From: Diogma glabrata
Taxonomy: Eukaryota > Arthropoda > Insecta > Diptera > Cylindrotomidae
DNA: 64,000 nucleotides
Direction: 5' to 3'
Assembly (NCBI GenBank): GCA_963693315.1
Contig: OY856186.1
Span: 368,864,850 to 368,928,849, forward strand
The notes beneath the pieces were generated by a model that did not search any database, had not been told where the DNA came from, and was given only the letters and a program-made list of their open reading frames with translations. Shown here in pieces: positions 22,621-33,474 of the stretch; position 1 is the stretch's first letter, and each line of letters starts with the position of its first letter. A program made the translations under genes and the position numbers.

Positions 22621-24629
22621 ACTAAAATATCTCGTGTAATTTTGAAGCATCACAAAGTCGATGAAAATTTATAAACGAAAATTTTCGTCCTTTTTCATTC
22701 AAATTTGTTCATAAAATATGATAAATTTAATATGCAATATACATATTAAATCTTTAAACTAGTTTCATAATAAAGCAAACACAATATGTTTAAATTATTA
22801 TATAACATCCGTAACATATTTTTTTTTTCAAACTTTCTAAGAACCTTCAATTTCATAACACGATTTTTCCACTCTAACAAAACATTAAAGGAAACAAAAA
22901 CAAAATGAAAATGTTTGCAACAATTAAATTTTCAAAAGTTATTTTGTTGTAATTTTCCTTTTTTCCCTTTTTTCGTATAATAGTAATTAATGATAGGAAA
23001 ACACATTAAATTATCTGAGTTTGTGGTTACTTTGAATATTATTAAAGTATAAATAGTAATTAACAATTTTAATTTTTTGTTGTTGTTGCTGATAATGCAT
23101 AGTAAATTACAGGTATACGACTATGCGAGTACAAAGATCAATATGATGTACGACTACTGTTTTGTATTTATGTTTGTACGTATGTTAAATATATAAGTCA
23201 AAAATGTTTAATTACACGATGATTTATTTTAGTTCTCATAAATTAAAATTATAAGTTAAGATTGTTAATATTAGAAAAAGAAAATTGCTCCGCTTTGTTA
23301 TAGTTTTTATAAATTAGTTGAACATGTTTACCTTACTATTAATATGAAATACGAATATTCCAAGACCATGTCATACAAAAAATAAAGATTAGAAGAAATA
23401 AATTAATTTTAGAAGAAAAATAGAACGACTGAGGAAGTCGGCTATGAATATAGTTAGGCTAACTTGTTTTAATTGGAAATTAACATTTTCTTAAAATGTG
23501 GCAGGTGTAAATTCATCAGAGAAAATGGAAGGAGGTAATGAATTCCATAATTTGAAGCATGTTAAATATCTTGGTCGGATTTAATAAAATTTGTTAATAG
23601 ATTCTAAGTGAATGAATAGAATTACATTACATTTGTCATCTTGTTATGTGTTGTTGTTTTTTTTTTGACAATGAAATAACGAAATAAAAGGAGACGACAT
23701 ATTAAATATTTTTATTTCTATACTTGAATTTCTGGTAACATATGATTGGGAAAAGTTTTGATAATTTTTGTAATGGCGTTTGATAAAACAAAATTTTTTT
23801 TGGTTTTTTATGACTAGCTGTTCATGCAGAGTAACTATTGATGTATATTATTGATCACTTATTATTATCGTATCGATTTATTATTATTGTTAAACAACCG
23901 AAGCGGCTCTGGCGCAACGTTTTTATTATTTTACATTATTAATATTGTTCAGCAATCATCCATGAAATTGGCGCAACGATATTTATTATATTGTTATTGT
24001 TATTGTTAGTTTTATTAAATTAATTACTATATGTAACTCGCTATGCTAGGCTAGTGTGGAGGAAGCATGGAAAATTGGGTCAAATTCATATAATATGGGT
24101 TAGTGAAACATTCTAATTTTTAAATGTAATAATTATATTTGATTAGGTGTGTGATGATCTTGATTCCTCCGACTTTTGGGGTTTTTTGTTAATGGAAGCC
24201 GTCTCTTGTGAAGGGGTGCGATTCAGCATTCTTTTGGGTGTAATTCAGAAACAGAGATTGGTTGAGGAAAGGTATAATCAAGCTCACAGGCTGCAGCCAG
24301 TCGGAAGTTTGAATCTCAAGGCACGTAGTTCCTCTAATGTTCCTAGAAGCTTTTCTGCTATTAGAAATGCACGTGTTCATTAAAAATTCTATTCCCAAAA
24401 ATAAAACTAGTTGAATATAGTAATAATATTAAAAAACTTCCAACTATCATGATATTGTATTCAAGAGTTAATGTTATTCAAACTTATTTTATATATTAAT
24501 TAAATAATTTAAATAAAAAAAGAAGTTCAAAAACTAAAAGCACGCTCAAAAAAAAATAAAACAAGAAAATACTCTTATCTGAAATTGTTTTGTACAATAT
24601 AAACTATTCAATATTTAATATTTATTTTC
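22621..24629. other. Non-coding stretch with a distant repeat around 23870-24390
   Basis: 22621..23860 shows nothing identifiable. From about 23870, two GGCGCAACG units and a GTGGAGGAAGCATGG segment occur. These are followed by an open segment at 24147..24383 (78 codons) whose end, from GCTCACAG to ATGTTCAT-like sequence, is about 70% similar to 48696..48788. The shared segment suggests a decayed repeat rather than a gene. The opposite strand is also open (24189..24398). Confidence 0.35.
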
Positions 24630-24979
24630 TATTGAATAAACAACTTCCACATAAATAATTTTAATAAATTTAACACATATTCATAGTGATTTTCAGAGGA
24701 TAGCCGTAGTCGTATGCCACCTACCCTAACAAAACAATACATTCTAAGAGTATAGTAAGTGATCATCCACTATAGGGCTTCATGCTATACATCTCTTTTG
24801 ACCACTCTTTAGATGTATAGCATGATGCACTTTGTCCAAAAGCCGATGATCGCTTACTACTGTTAGAATGTATTGTTTTGTTAGGGTAGGTGGCATACGA
24901 CTACGGCTATCCTCTGAAAATCACTATGAATATGTTAAATTTATTAAAATTATTTATGTGTAAGTTGTTTATTCAATAT
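24630..24979. repeat. 350-bp palindrome (foldback), arms about 165 bp
   Basis: The left arm starts TATTGAATAAACAACTT (24630) and the right arm ends with its complement near 24979. The centre is CATGCTATACATCT (24781..24794), a 16-base loop, then AGATGTATAGCATG (24811..24824). Outer arm parts are almost perfect, including a 50-base GC-richer block with GGCATACGACTACGGCTATCC on the right. The inner 40 bases have diverged. It would form a long RNA hairpin if transcribed, but no promoter evidence is visible. Confidence 0.85.
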
Positions 24980-24999
24980 ACAATAGATGTTCCACATCA

Positions 25000-26130
25000 A
25001 AAATTTAACAAAATTCACGTTTATCGAAAATGTTGTAAAGATTAAATGAAAATATAGCGTTCGGTTTATCATTTAAAATGTTATTCAGAAGGGGTTTAAG
25101 GTGAAAAGTTTTTGCCTTAGTTTTATTTTAATTTAAACCAATGAAATTCTCTAAAATGTAATGACATCATTCAATTTCACCTATAAAATTTGAATTATAC
25201 TAATTTAAAAAATATTTATACGTCTGGCCTACTGGGATATTAAAAATTATCAGTCTAATTTTGAAATAATTAACTGATATCACAGTATGCCAACGTATAA
25301 TTCATAAAAAATATATAAAGAAATGAAAAATGGCAAAAAATTTTCTAAACGAATTCCTTTTGTTCGTTGATAAATTCTCATAACTTTTTGAAAAATTCCT
25401 CAAGCAAGTGGTATTGATAATATAAATATACCTGCTTTCGAAATTTTTGGGAAAAAATTATTTCGAGTTATCACCGCCCTTGGGAAATTACAACTGAAAA
25501 TTTTGAAACAAATTATATATGTCCAAAACAATTTTTTTTGCCATTTTCGAACGCACAGTTTTCGATTTATTTTCAAAAATGTGAGCATTTTTCCCTTCCC
25601 TACCACCTCCTTAAGTTGGGCTCATTATTTAAAATATAATTTGGAGCTGGTAGGAGTGGAAATGTTGAAAAAAGTAGGGTCTGCGTCGGACCAGACGGTG
25701 GAAGTTATGCTTCTTTCGCTCACACATACGCACACAGACAGACAGACAGACAGGATGCATAAAAAAAAAATATATTATTCAAAAAAAAAATTATTCAAAA
25801 AAAAAATTAAAAAAAAAAAATTCCAAAAAAAAAACTAATAAGAAAAAAAATATTATTATTATTCAACAAGTATAAAAACGTATAATCGTCGATTTTTCTT
25901 AGTTTTCTTAGTGAAAAAAACTATTTGAACCTTATGCTCTATGGTGATACAGACGAGATTTCAAAATCAATTATAAAAAAAATAAATCTCGAACAACACC
26001 CCGGCCAACGAGCGTAAAGAAGTATAACTTCAAAAAAATTATTTTCGATCTTGGGATGTCATATGAAAGATGATTTTTTTTCTAGTCCAAAACAATTTTT
26101 TTGTAATTTGCAAAGGCACCGTTTTTGGTT
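25000..26130 (+). repeat. Decayed family B fragments and a low-complexity tract
   Basis: Pieces similar to family B occur at about 25000-25100 (AAATTCACGTTTATCGAAAATG), 25490-25620 (TTTTCGATTTATTTTCAAAAATG, then a CCCTTCCC block) and 26030-26120 (CTAGTCCAAAACAATTTT). A (GACA)n microsatellite lies at about 25737-25753. It is followed by long A-runs to about 25850, which produce a meaningless lysine-rich frame. No gene. Confidence 0.45.
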
Positions 26131-26146
26131 TATTTCTTATACTAAT

Positions 26147-26534
26147 GCTGTGTGCGAAGTGACGAAATAATGAGAGAACACAATTTTTGGTGAAGGTGAA
26201 ATTTGTAAAAACAAAATTTTGACATAAGGTGAAAAACTTCGTAATATTAATGTTTGCTGTTAATAAATATATATAACATATATACTAATATAAATATTAC
26301 TTTGGCACTTAAAAAAACTTCTGTAATAAATTGTTGTTCCTCCTGAAATAATTTTTTATGCCTACTAATTGCCTAATAATTTTTTATGTCACAATTTGAT
26401 GATGCTAAAAAGCTATACCAAATTTTGTTATACCGTGCTATACCGTTTCGTTATGGTGAATATAAATTCCAAAAAACAAAATTTTGACAGTTAATATTTG
26501 TCATCTGTCATTATTTCGTCAGTTCGCACACAGC
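26147..26534. mobile_element. 388-bp MITE with about 30-bp terminal inverted repeats
   Basis: Left end GCTGTGTGCGAAGTGACGAA and right end TTCGTCAGTTCGCACACAGC are inverted repeats with one mismatch, extending to AATAATGA/TCATTATT. AAT flanks both sides (26144..26146 and 26535..26537), which may be a 3-bp target duplication. A second inverted block ACAAAATTTTGAC occurs inside. No protein frame. Confidence 0.75.
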
Positions 26535-27443
26535 AATATTGTTTTTTTAAGAAGAACTATTTTCGCAGAACATTATATATGTTGTAACCACAAGAATTTC
26601 ACAAGAGGGAAAACTTTAACTATTTTAATTAAAACACAAATATCACAAATCTGGTAATTTTATTTTATTTATTTAGAAACTTAGTTTATTATATTCCAAA
26701 GTGGGATTGATTTTGATTTTCAAATTAACAATTAACTGTTTTTATTTCTGCTCTTAAAATTATAACCAGTGTTTAAATTTAAGTTTTATTTATCTGATAT
26801 TCTTTGTTTTTTTCGTTTACGTTTACACAAATTTAATTTTTCTAAATATTTTTTTTTCTTTTCTTTTGCAAGGAAATGTAAAAGCAAATTTTTATTCGCC
26901 AACATATTAAATTGGTAATTTATTACTTTGATTTGCGGCAGTAAAATTTCACTTTTCAACCATATACTTTGTTGTCATAGTTACGCCCAAAAAAGTAAAA
27001 ACCATTTGTATTTGTTTAAATTCTATAAAAAATAGAAATATTTATCAAAGCAACCATTAAATTCAAAATTTCATAATCCAATTAAAATTATTGTTATTAT
27101 TTGTTATCATGGTTATACAATAATTTGGAAAAAATAAAAATATTTTGTCAAAGGTTACTTGTTCAGCATATTTTTATTTCAAAATTTATGCAAATTTATA
27201 ATTTTGATTTAGAATAAACAAATTATTTTTAAATATTTTGCTTTCGGCGAATAAAACAAAATATATGACGCACGGACGTAGCTACTTTGGACTTAATGTG
27301 TGTGCAAATCTCGGCTGGCAACTTGATTTGCAAACTCCACATACGTCCAAAATCTATAGCTTTACGTCCTTGCATCATAATGTACTATTTTATATTCTGT
27401 GTTTTAATTTTTATTTCGTTTGTTCGTATTTTGTTTAAAAGAA
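26535..27443. other. Non-coding stretch, nothing identifiable
   Basis: AT-rich sequence without element ends or credible exons. The two overlapping open frames near 27238-27487 run into the tandem duplication and have no recognisable motif. Confidence 0.4.
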
Positions 27444-28437
27444 AGGAGATATATAAAAAAATTGTTTCCTTTATTGGGAACGATTGAAAAATAAAAATTC
27501 ATCTGTTTTTTCGAAAAGAAAGATTGATCTTAGAAATTTTGAATCTTTCCTTTGGATATAAAAATTTGCTATTTTGTTTTATTTTTTTACTTCGTTCTGA
27601 AAGACATAAGTATTACATTCATGAGCTAAAAGTGAAATTCGTACCCCCACTTTTTTGGCATTTCTCGACGTTTTAGGGCCTACTGATTATGAAAAAGCAA
27701 AAAAAAATGTATGTCTGTCTGCCGGCCGTCCGTCCGTCACAACCGACGAAATATAGAAAACGGCAGAAGGGGTTTCAAAAATTTTGAATTCTATAAATAG
27801 GTGCACTCAATGGTAAGAGCCGATAAGACGATGTGTTCGATAACTGTACTGGAAGTGTCAAAAAAATCGTAAAGTGTGTCAAAACAAGCAAATATGCATA
27901 TGTTTTGCTTAAAATACTTTCATTTTAAGTGATAATGAGTAGGAGATATATAAAAAAATTGTTTCCTTTATTGGGAACGATTGAAAAATAAAAATTCATC
28001 TGTTTTTTCGAAAAGAAAGATTGATCTTAGAAATTTTGAATCTTTCCTTTGGATATAAAAATTTGCTACTTTGTTTTATTTTTTTACTTCGTTCTGAAAG
28101 ACATAAGTATTACATTCATGAGCTAAAAGTGAAATTCGTACCCCCACTTTTTTGGCATTTCTCGACGTTTAGGGCCTACTGATTATGAAAAAGCAAAAAA
28201 AAATGTATGTCTGTCTGCCGGCCGTCCGTCCGTCACAACCGACGAAATATAGAAAACGGCAGAAGGGGTTTCAAAAATTTTGAATTCTATAAATAGGTGT
28301 ACTCAATGGTAAGAGCCGATAAGACGATGTGTTCGATAACTGTACTGGAAGTGTCAAAAAAATCGTAAAGTGTGTCAAAACAAGCAAATATGCATATGTT
28401 TTGCTTAAAAAACTTTCATTTTAAGTGATAATGAGAA
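27444..28437 (+). repeat. Tandem duplication, two 497-bp units
   Basis: AGGAGATATATAAAAAAATTG starts at 27444 and again at 27941. The units are nearly identical: only about four differences were noticed, including T/C in GCTATTTTG, a missing T in CGACGTTTTAGG, and a C/T in GGTGCACTC. Each unit carries the 5' third of a family A element starting ACTTCGTTCTGAAAGAC (27589 and 28086). It is a recent local duplication. Confidence 0.85.
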
Positions 28438-29200
28438 GGAACAAAGAATGTGCAGAAATCTCGATGGTCTAGATTTGAATGTGAGATCAAAAACTAGATT
28501 ATTGCAAAATAATATTTTCTTACATGTCAAATGAAAGATTTTTATTTATTTTTTTACCCAATTTTTTGGAAAAAAATAAAATTAATTATTTGTACGAAAT
28601 GAAATTTTATTATTATTATTGAGAATTATAAGTTAGCCAAAAAAATAATGTAAAGTGTGTCAAAAGAATGATTTTAATTTATTTTTTTTAGAAAAAAATA
28701 AAACTAGTTATTTGTATAAAATGAAATGTAAAATGAACATGAAATTATTATTGTTGAGAATTTTATTGCATTATAAGTGTGTCAAAGAAATGTTTTCATT
28801 TATTTTTTTAGATTATTTTTTGGAAAAAAAAATTAGCTGTTTGTTTGCGTAAATATAATTGGACAGGGAAATTTTTGAATTTATCATAGTTTTTGAAATA
28901 TTTTCGGAATTTTGGAAAAGTTTCAATTTTTGATTTTGTAAGAATTTTTGGAATATTCTTAGAATTTTGAAAAATTTTAAATTTTTGATTTTATTATAAT
29001 TTTTTAATTTTGTAAAGAGTTTCCATTTTTGATATTGTTATAATTTTTGCAATATATTTAGAATTTTAGAAAAAGTTTGTACTTTTAAGAATTTTTGAAA
29101 TATTATTAGAATTTAGAAAAAGTTTAAAAATTTGATTTTATTCTAATTTTTGGAATATTTTTAGAATTTTGAAAAAATTTTTTTGAATTTTATGTGTATA
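28086..29200 (+). mobile_element. Family A element, copy 4, 3' end missing
   Basis: Starts ACTTCGTTCTGAAAG (28086). It carries the ATGTATGTCTGTCTG segment, GTGTCAAAAAAATCG, two ATTTTTTGGAAAAAAATAAAA-type repeats, and the AT-rich minisatellites to about 29190. The conserved 3' block with the inverted motif and stem-loop is absent. The first 350 bp are duplicated upstream by the 497-bp tandem event. Confidence 0.6.
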
Positions 29201-30314
29201 TTTTTTTGACTATAAATATAGCTTTGATTAGTTTGACTGTAAAAATTAAAAATTCTTAATATCTCTAAATGTCAAAAATACAAGTTACCACTTCTGTGCT
29301 TAGCACGGCAGAGCGGTATATAGCAGAGAAATAACACACACAAAACGGATTATAAATTAATAAAAGTGGGCGACGCAATTAATATAGGAAGGCAGCAAAT
29401 ATGCATGGAGGTTTTCATGGATTGGTAATTCTTTAAAAAAAATTATTATTATAATTACAACAAAAATATATGTCACTAGCCAATGTGAAATCTAATAAAT
29501 ACTGGACGAGAAACAAACCTTCCGTCAACGGTACCACTCTTCAAACTTAGTTATCGAATATTTCTTGATGATGTCACGCTAATGCTATTTTCAATCTACA
29601 TTTTATATAACTAAAACTATTATTAAAATTAAGTATAATTAGTATTAACATATTAGTATAGCAAATTAGTATAGTTATCCCTATATTAAAGATATTCAAA
29701 GAGTCTAAATAATGAATATTTCATATTTAGTGTGCTAAACATGTCTAACTAATTAATAAAAAAAAAAAAAAAAACTATAATCAAATATATGTGGTTTTAA
29801 AATAAATCTAAGAAAAAATGATACAACACCAACAAATAAAAAACATGCATCTGGGGAATTATTTAATTTAATGACAGCACTGTGTGAATTCGTAGGATAG
29901 GGTGAATATTTAATTCTGTAACATCCTTATTCCTTAGTCATTTGGGTTGTCACTATTGATTATTTTCAATCAATGCGAAATCAATACTCATAGCCAATAA
30001 AGGAATTTTTGTTTTTGAGAGCTTGTAGGCAATTAAACTCAAGGAGCTTTGTGTCAATCATTTGAGTCATTTTAGTTTTATTTTTTTGAGATTTTCTGTA
30101 TAAATATTTCAGTTTATTACATTAAATTTTTTTCGAGTTTCGAGTAGAATTCGAAGTCTCTAATCAGTAACACGGTTCGAAGTACAGATACATAGTGAGG
30201 TTCAGAAATTAAATATTGCTGTAAAAATACAGCCAATACCTACTACGAAATGAATAATTTAACATTAGCAGCAAAAATTTGATGATTGTAACGACGGACT
30301 ATCCTTTGATGGAT
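29201..30314. other. Non-coding stretch, nothing identifiable
   Basis: No gene or element end was seen. A run of about 20 A at about 29758-29775 might mark the end of an old retrotransposed copy, but no LINE sequence precedes it. Confidence 0.4.
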
Positions 30315-30385
30315 CCTTTGAATATGAATACTATTATTTTAGAGTTCAATATTTACTCTAAAATAATAGTATTCATATTCAAAGG
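30315..30385. repeat. Perfect 31-bp hairpin, 9-base loop
   Basis: Arms 30315..30345 and 30355..30385 are exact reverse complements, starting CCTTTGAATATGAATACTAT and ending ATAGTATTCATATTCAAAGG, with the loop TCAATATTT. The size resembles a pre-miRNA stem, but perfect pairing points to a recent templated inversion or a tiny foldback. Confidence 0.85.
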
Positions 30386-30977
30386 AATTCGCTAATAATT
30401 TGTTAATTTATTTTCTTCAATTGTAATAAGCGTAGGGAGATTTGTTTGTACTACTGTATTTTTTTGTTTCAATTAATAATACATTGCAAAACATGTTTTG
30501 CATAAATGATTGTTTGTATTAGTGAAAATTGTTTGTTACAATGATGGAGATGGAAACAGAAAACCTATAATATGTGTATATAAGCGATCAAATTGTTTGG
30601 ATCGTGAGATAGTATATAAAATTAAATCAAATGATTAGTACATAAATTTAAATCGATTAGTAATCAATTAAAAATAAATCAAAGGATATCATTGTGTAAA
30701 TTTTTTATAATATATAAAATAAAATTATTTGTTTTTTTAAATTGTGATATCGAAGTTTTTTAATTTATTTATTTGAATGTAATGAGTTTTAGTGAGAAAT
30801 GATAAATCATTTAGTAAATAAAATGAAATGAAAAATGAATCTAAAACAAAAATTGAAATACAAAAACGTAATATTCATTGTAATAATTTGTATTCAAAAT
30901 GATAGGTAGATTCCAGTTTGCTGCTAAGTTGTACTGAACTGCTACAATAAAATTTGATTTCATAAAATTCACCAATT

Positions 30978-33014
30978 TATTCGGTTTTGAAAAAACCAAA
31001 GTATTGAATTCATGAGCCAAAAGTGAAATGCCAACCCACACTTTTTTTGCATTTCTCGACGTTTTAGGACCTACTGAAAAACGTTCATTTTAAGTAATAA
31101 TGAGTAGGAACAAACAATCTGGAGAAACCTTGATGGTCGGAACTGGTGTGTGAGATCAAAAACAAGATTATTGCATTATAAGTTTGTCAAAAAAAAGTTG
31201 TCAAGTGTGTCAAAAGAATGATTTTCATTTATTTTATTAGAAAAAAATAAATTAGTTATTTGTGTGAAATGAAATGTAATGAATGTGATATTATTATTAT
31301 TGAGAATTTTATTGCATTATAAGTTTGTCAAAAAAATATTGTCAAGTGTGTCAAAAAATAATTTTATTTGTTTTTTTTCCCAATTTTTTGGAAAAAAAAA
31401 TTTAGCTGTTTGTATGACGTAGATGTAATTGAATATGAAATTGGAGATGGAAATTTTTGAATTTGTTATAGTTTTTGAAATATTTTTGGAATTTTGAAAA
31501 AAGTTTGTAATTTTGATTTTGTAATCATTTTTGCAATGTTTTTAGAATTTTGGAGAAATTTAAATATTTGATTTTGTTATAATTTTTGCAATATTTTTAT
31601 AATTTAGGAAAAAGTTTTAATTTTTGAATTCTTAAGAATTTTTGGAATATTATTAGAATTTAGAAAAAGATTAAATATTTGATTTTAGTCTAATTTTTGG
31701 AATATTTTTGGAATTTTGAAAAAAGTTTCTATATGTATTTGATATTGTTCTAATATTATTGTTATAATATAGTTTCTATTATGACAAGGACCTTAACTCA
31801 ACAGTCTATTTTTGGTTATTTTCCATAATTTTATAAGACGATCTCGACTAAATAATTAAACGTGTATTTTCCCAAATTGCGCCTTATTAAAGATAAGTAA
31901 TAAATTAATCACTATTCACAGCAATACATTAGTTTGGGTTTTAAATTAATTATATTATATTCATTCAATGTTTAAGATATCTAAATAATATTTTCTTCAT
32001 AGAATATCTCCTTCAAAATGATACCAAAATTACACAAATTTGCATAAGGTTTATAACTGTAATTTAAGCATGACGATAAAATAATCTACCGTGAATAATA
32101 ACCTATTAACTATATTAACGAAAATATATAAAAATATTTAATAAGTGATTTGGTTTGAGTGTGTTTTGGATGGATGTGGATGGATGTGGATATGGGTGAT
32201 ATTGAGCATGTATGGGAGGGTGCAAGCGTGTATGAGGTGTGAGAGTGTGAGCGTATGGGAGTGAATGTGGGGGTTGAACGTGCTGATCGCCATTCTTTCG
32301 CCAAGGGGGTCGCCAGAGTCTCATTTTTTCACTTGTCTTCTTTCCATTTCTGTCTAATCACGTAATTAACGTACATTTCTGTATTTGTGTTGAAGGGTAG
32401 CAGGTATATTTTTATCAAATCCACGAAGACTGAAAGCTAGTAAATTCGACGTTATCAATCTCTCTAGGTACGCAGCCTGCTATGCGCTTCATTAGTTCGC
32501 CAATGAAGGAGTACCTCATTACAAATTTTGATATTATAACCTTGTTATAATTTTTGCAATATTTTTAGAATTTTTGAAAAAGTCTGTTTTATTTTAGTCT
32601 TTGATTTTGTAATAATTTTTGGAATATTATTAGAATTTTGTTTGAAAAAAGTTTGAATTTTTGATTTTATTTAATTTTTACAATATTTTTGTAATTTTGA
32701 AAGAAATATGAATTTGTGATTTTGTAATATTTGCTCGAAACGCTAAATGAAGAGGTTTTTGAGTAGTTGGCTGATTGTATCATCTTTTCACTAAATTATG
32801 TTAATTTATGATCTGTTATAATTTTCCGGCGACGAATTAAAGTTTCGTGTTAGTTTTGTAATAAATTTCTAAATAGAGATAAAACTTGTACTTTTACAAA
32901 GAGTTTTATGTTTGATATACATCGCTGACCAAAACTAAAAACAATGTCCTCATAATCCTCAACCAAAACCGAAGTCTTGATATCTCAAAGCTTGAGATTT
33001 CAGCCCCTCCATAT
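30978..33014 (+). mobile_element. Family A element, copy 5, interrupted
   Basis: A degraded start (TTCGGTTTTG, then GTATTGAATTCATGAGCC) lies near 30978. GTGTGTCAAAA repeats and minisatellites run to about 31745. After an interruption of about 775 bp, minisatellites resume at about 32520. The 3' block follows, with AAAACCGAAGTC (a degraded inverted motif), stem-loop ATCTCA-AAGCT-TGAGAT, and CAGCCCCTCCATAT ending at 33014. The interruption is LTR-retroelement sequence on the minus strand. Confidence 0.55.
31757..32526 (-). mobile_element. Fragment of an LTR retroelement related to the 45241..48486 insertion
   Basis: On the minus strand, an LTR-like stretch (32526..32316) with GAAGCGCATAGCAGG and GCGTACCTAGAGAGATT is followed at 32315 by TGGCGACCCCCTTGG. 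A C-rich leader with CACTC/CCCATAC units comes next. The same order is seen at 45241..45660: GAAGCGCTGC, GCGTACCTATCGAGATT, TGGCGACCCCCTTACG, C-rich leader. TGGCGACC matches a tRNA-Arg-type primer-binding site used by some Gypsy elements. No matching 3' LTR was found. The left boundary is uncertain. Confidence 0.5.
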
Positions 33015-33097
33015 TTTTACCTTGTAAGTCAGCATTACTTGTAAATAAATTAAATATACCGAAAAAGTTGATGATGGATAATCTGTGCTACAACATA

Positions 33098-33135
33098 CAC
33101 ACGGAACTCATGATGAGCACTTGTCTAACTTTTTC
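33098..33135 (+). repeat. Orphan 3' terminus of a family B element
   Basis: CACACGGAACTCATGATGAG, then GCACTTGTCTAACTTTTT, parallels the family B end at 54727..54777 (ACACGGAACCCTCAG...GCACTTGCCTGACTTTTTT). The rest of this copy is not visible upstream, because family A copy 5 abuts it. Confidence 0.5.
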
Positions 33136-33270
33136 ATTTACATTTGGTTCGTTTCTAAACGACGAAAAAAATTAGTTTGGCCCTTGTTGTTTATATTTTT
33201 ATTTATTTAGTTTAAAAAACTATTCGTTTTAGAATATGTGTTGTGCATTGTTTGTGTTTGATTTTGAGTT

Positions 33271-33469
33271 TTACTGAACATTTTTTTGAATCAGTTTTGC
33301 AGAAACTTCTTCTTCGTCGCTGTAGTTGACAAACAAAGCATCAACGACAGAGTCAGACAATGCTTGGTCTTCTGGAATGTTTGTAGAAAAGAAACGAGTC
33401 ATCAGCCAAATTCTGAAACTGTGAGCCGGTGAAATGTTAAAAATTTCTTCGTTTCTCTTTATTAAAAAA
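33271..33469 (-). pseudogene. Candidate terminal exon or gene fragment, minus strand, unrecognised
   Basis: Sixty-five sense codons run without interruption to a TAA at 33271..33273. Before them is a plausible splice acceptor (GATTTTTTACTAG, with AG ending at 33470). The segment has ordinary protein composition in AT-rich surroundings, with IFNISPAHSFRIWLMTRF near its start and an acidic NYSDEEEVSAK near its end. Upstream codons remain coding-like, but in another frame. Either an intron ends here or a frameshift lies here. I do not recognise the family; a decayed transposase tail is an alternative to a host exon. No polyadenylation signal was assigned. Confidence 0.3.
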
Positions 33470-33474
33470 CTAGT

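Noticed and set aside
25503..25838. 111-codon frame ending in a lysine-rich tail
   Set aside because: It runs through a family B fragment, a (GACA)n tract and poly-A runs; no protein-like composition.
27589..28437. CRISPR-like or satellite array from the repeated blocks
   Set aside because: Only two long units exist, no short spacers are present, and the context is eukaryotic; it is a simple tandem duplication.
32110..32324. Overlapping minus-strand histidine/proline-rich frames
   Set aside because: Low-complexity CACTC/CCATAC leader of an LTR element translated in two frames; the same kind of tract at 45458..45670 gives a similar meaningless frame.
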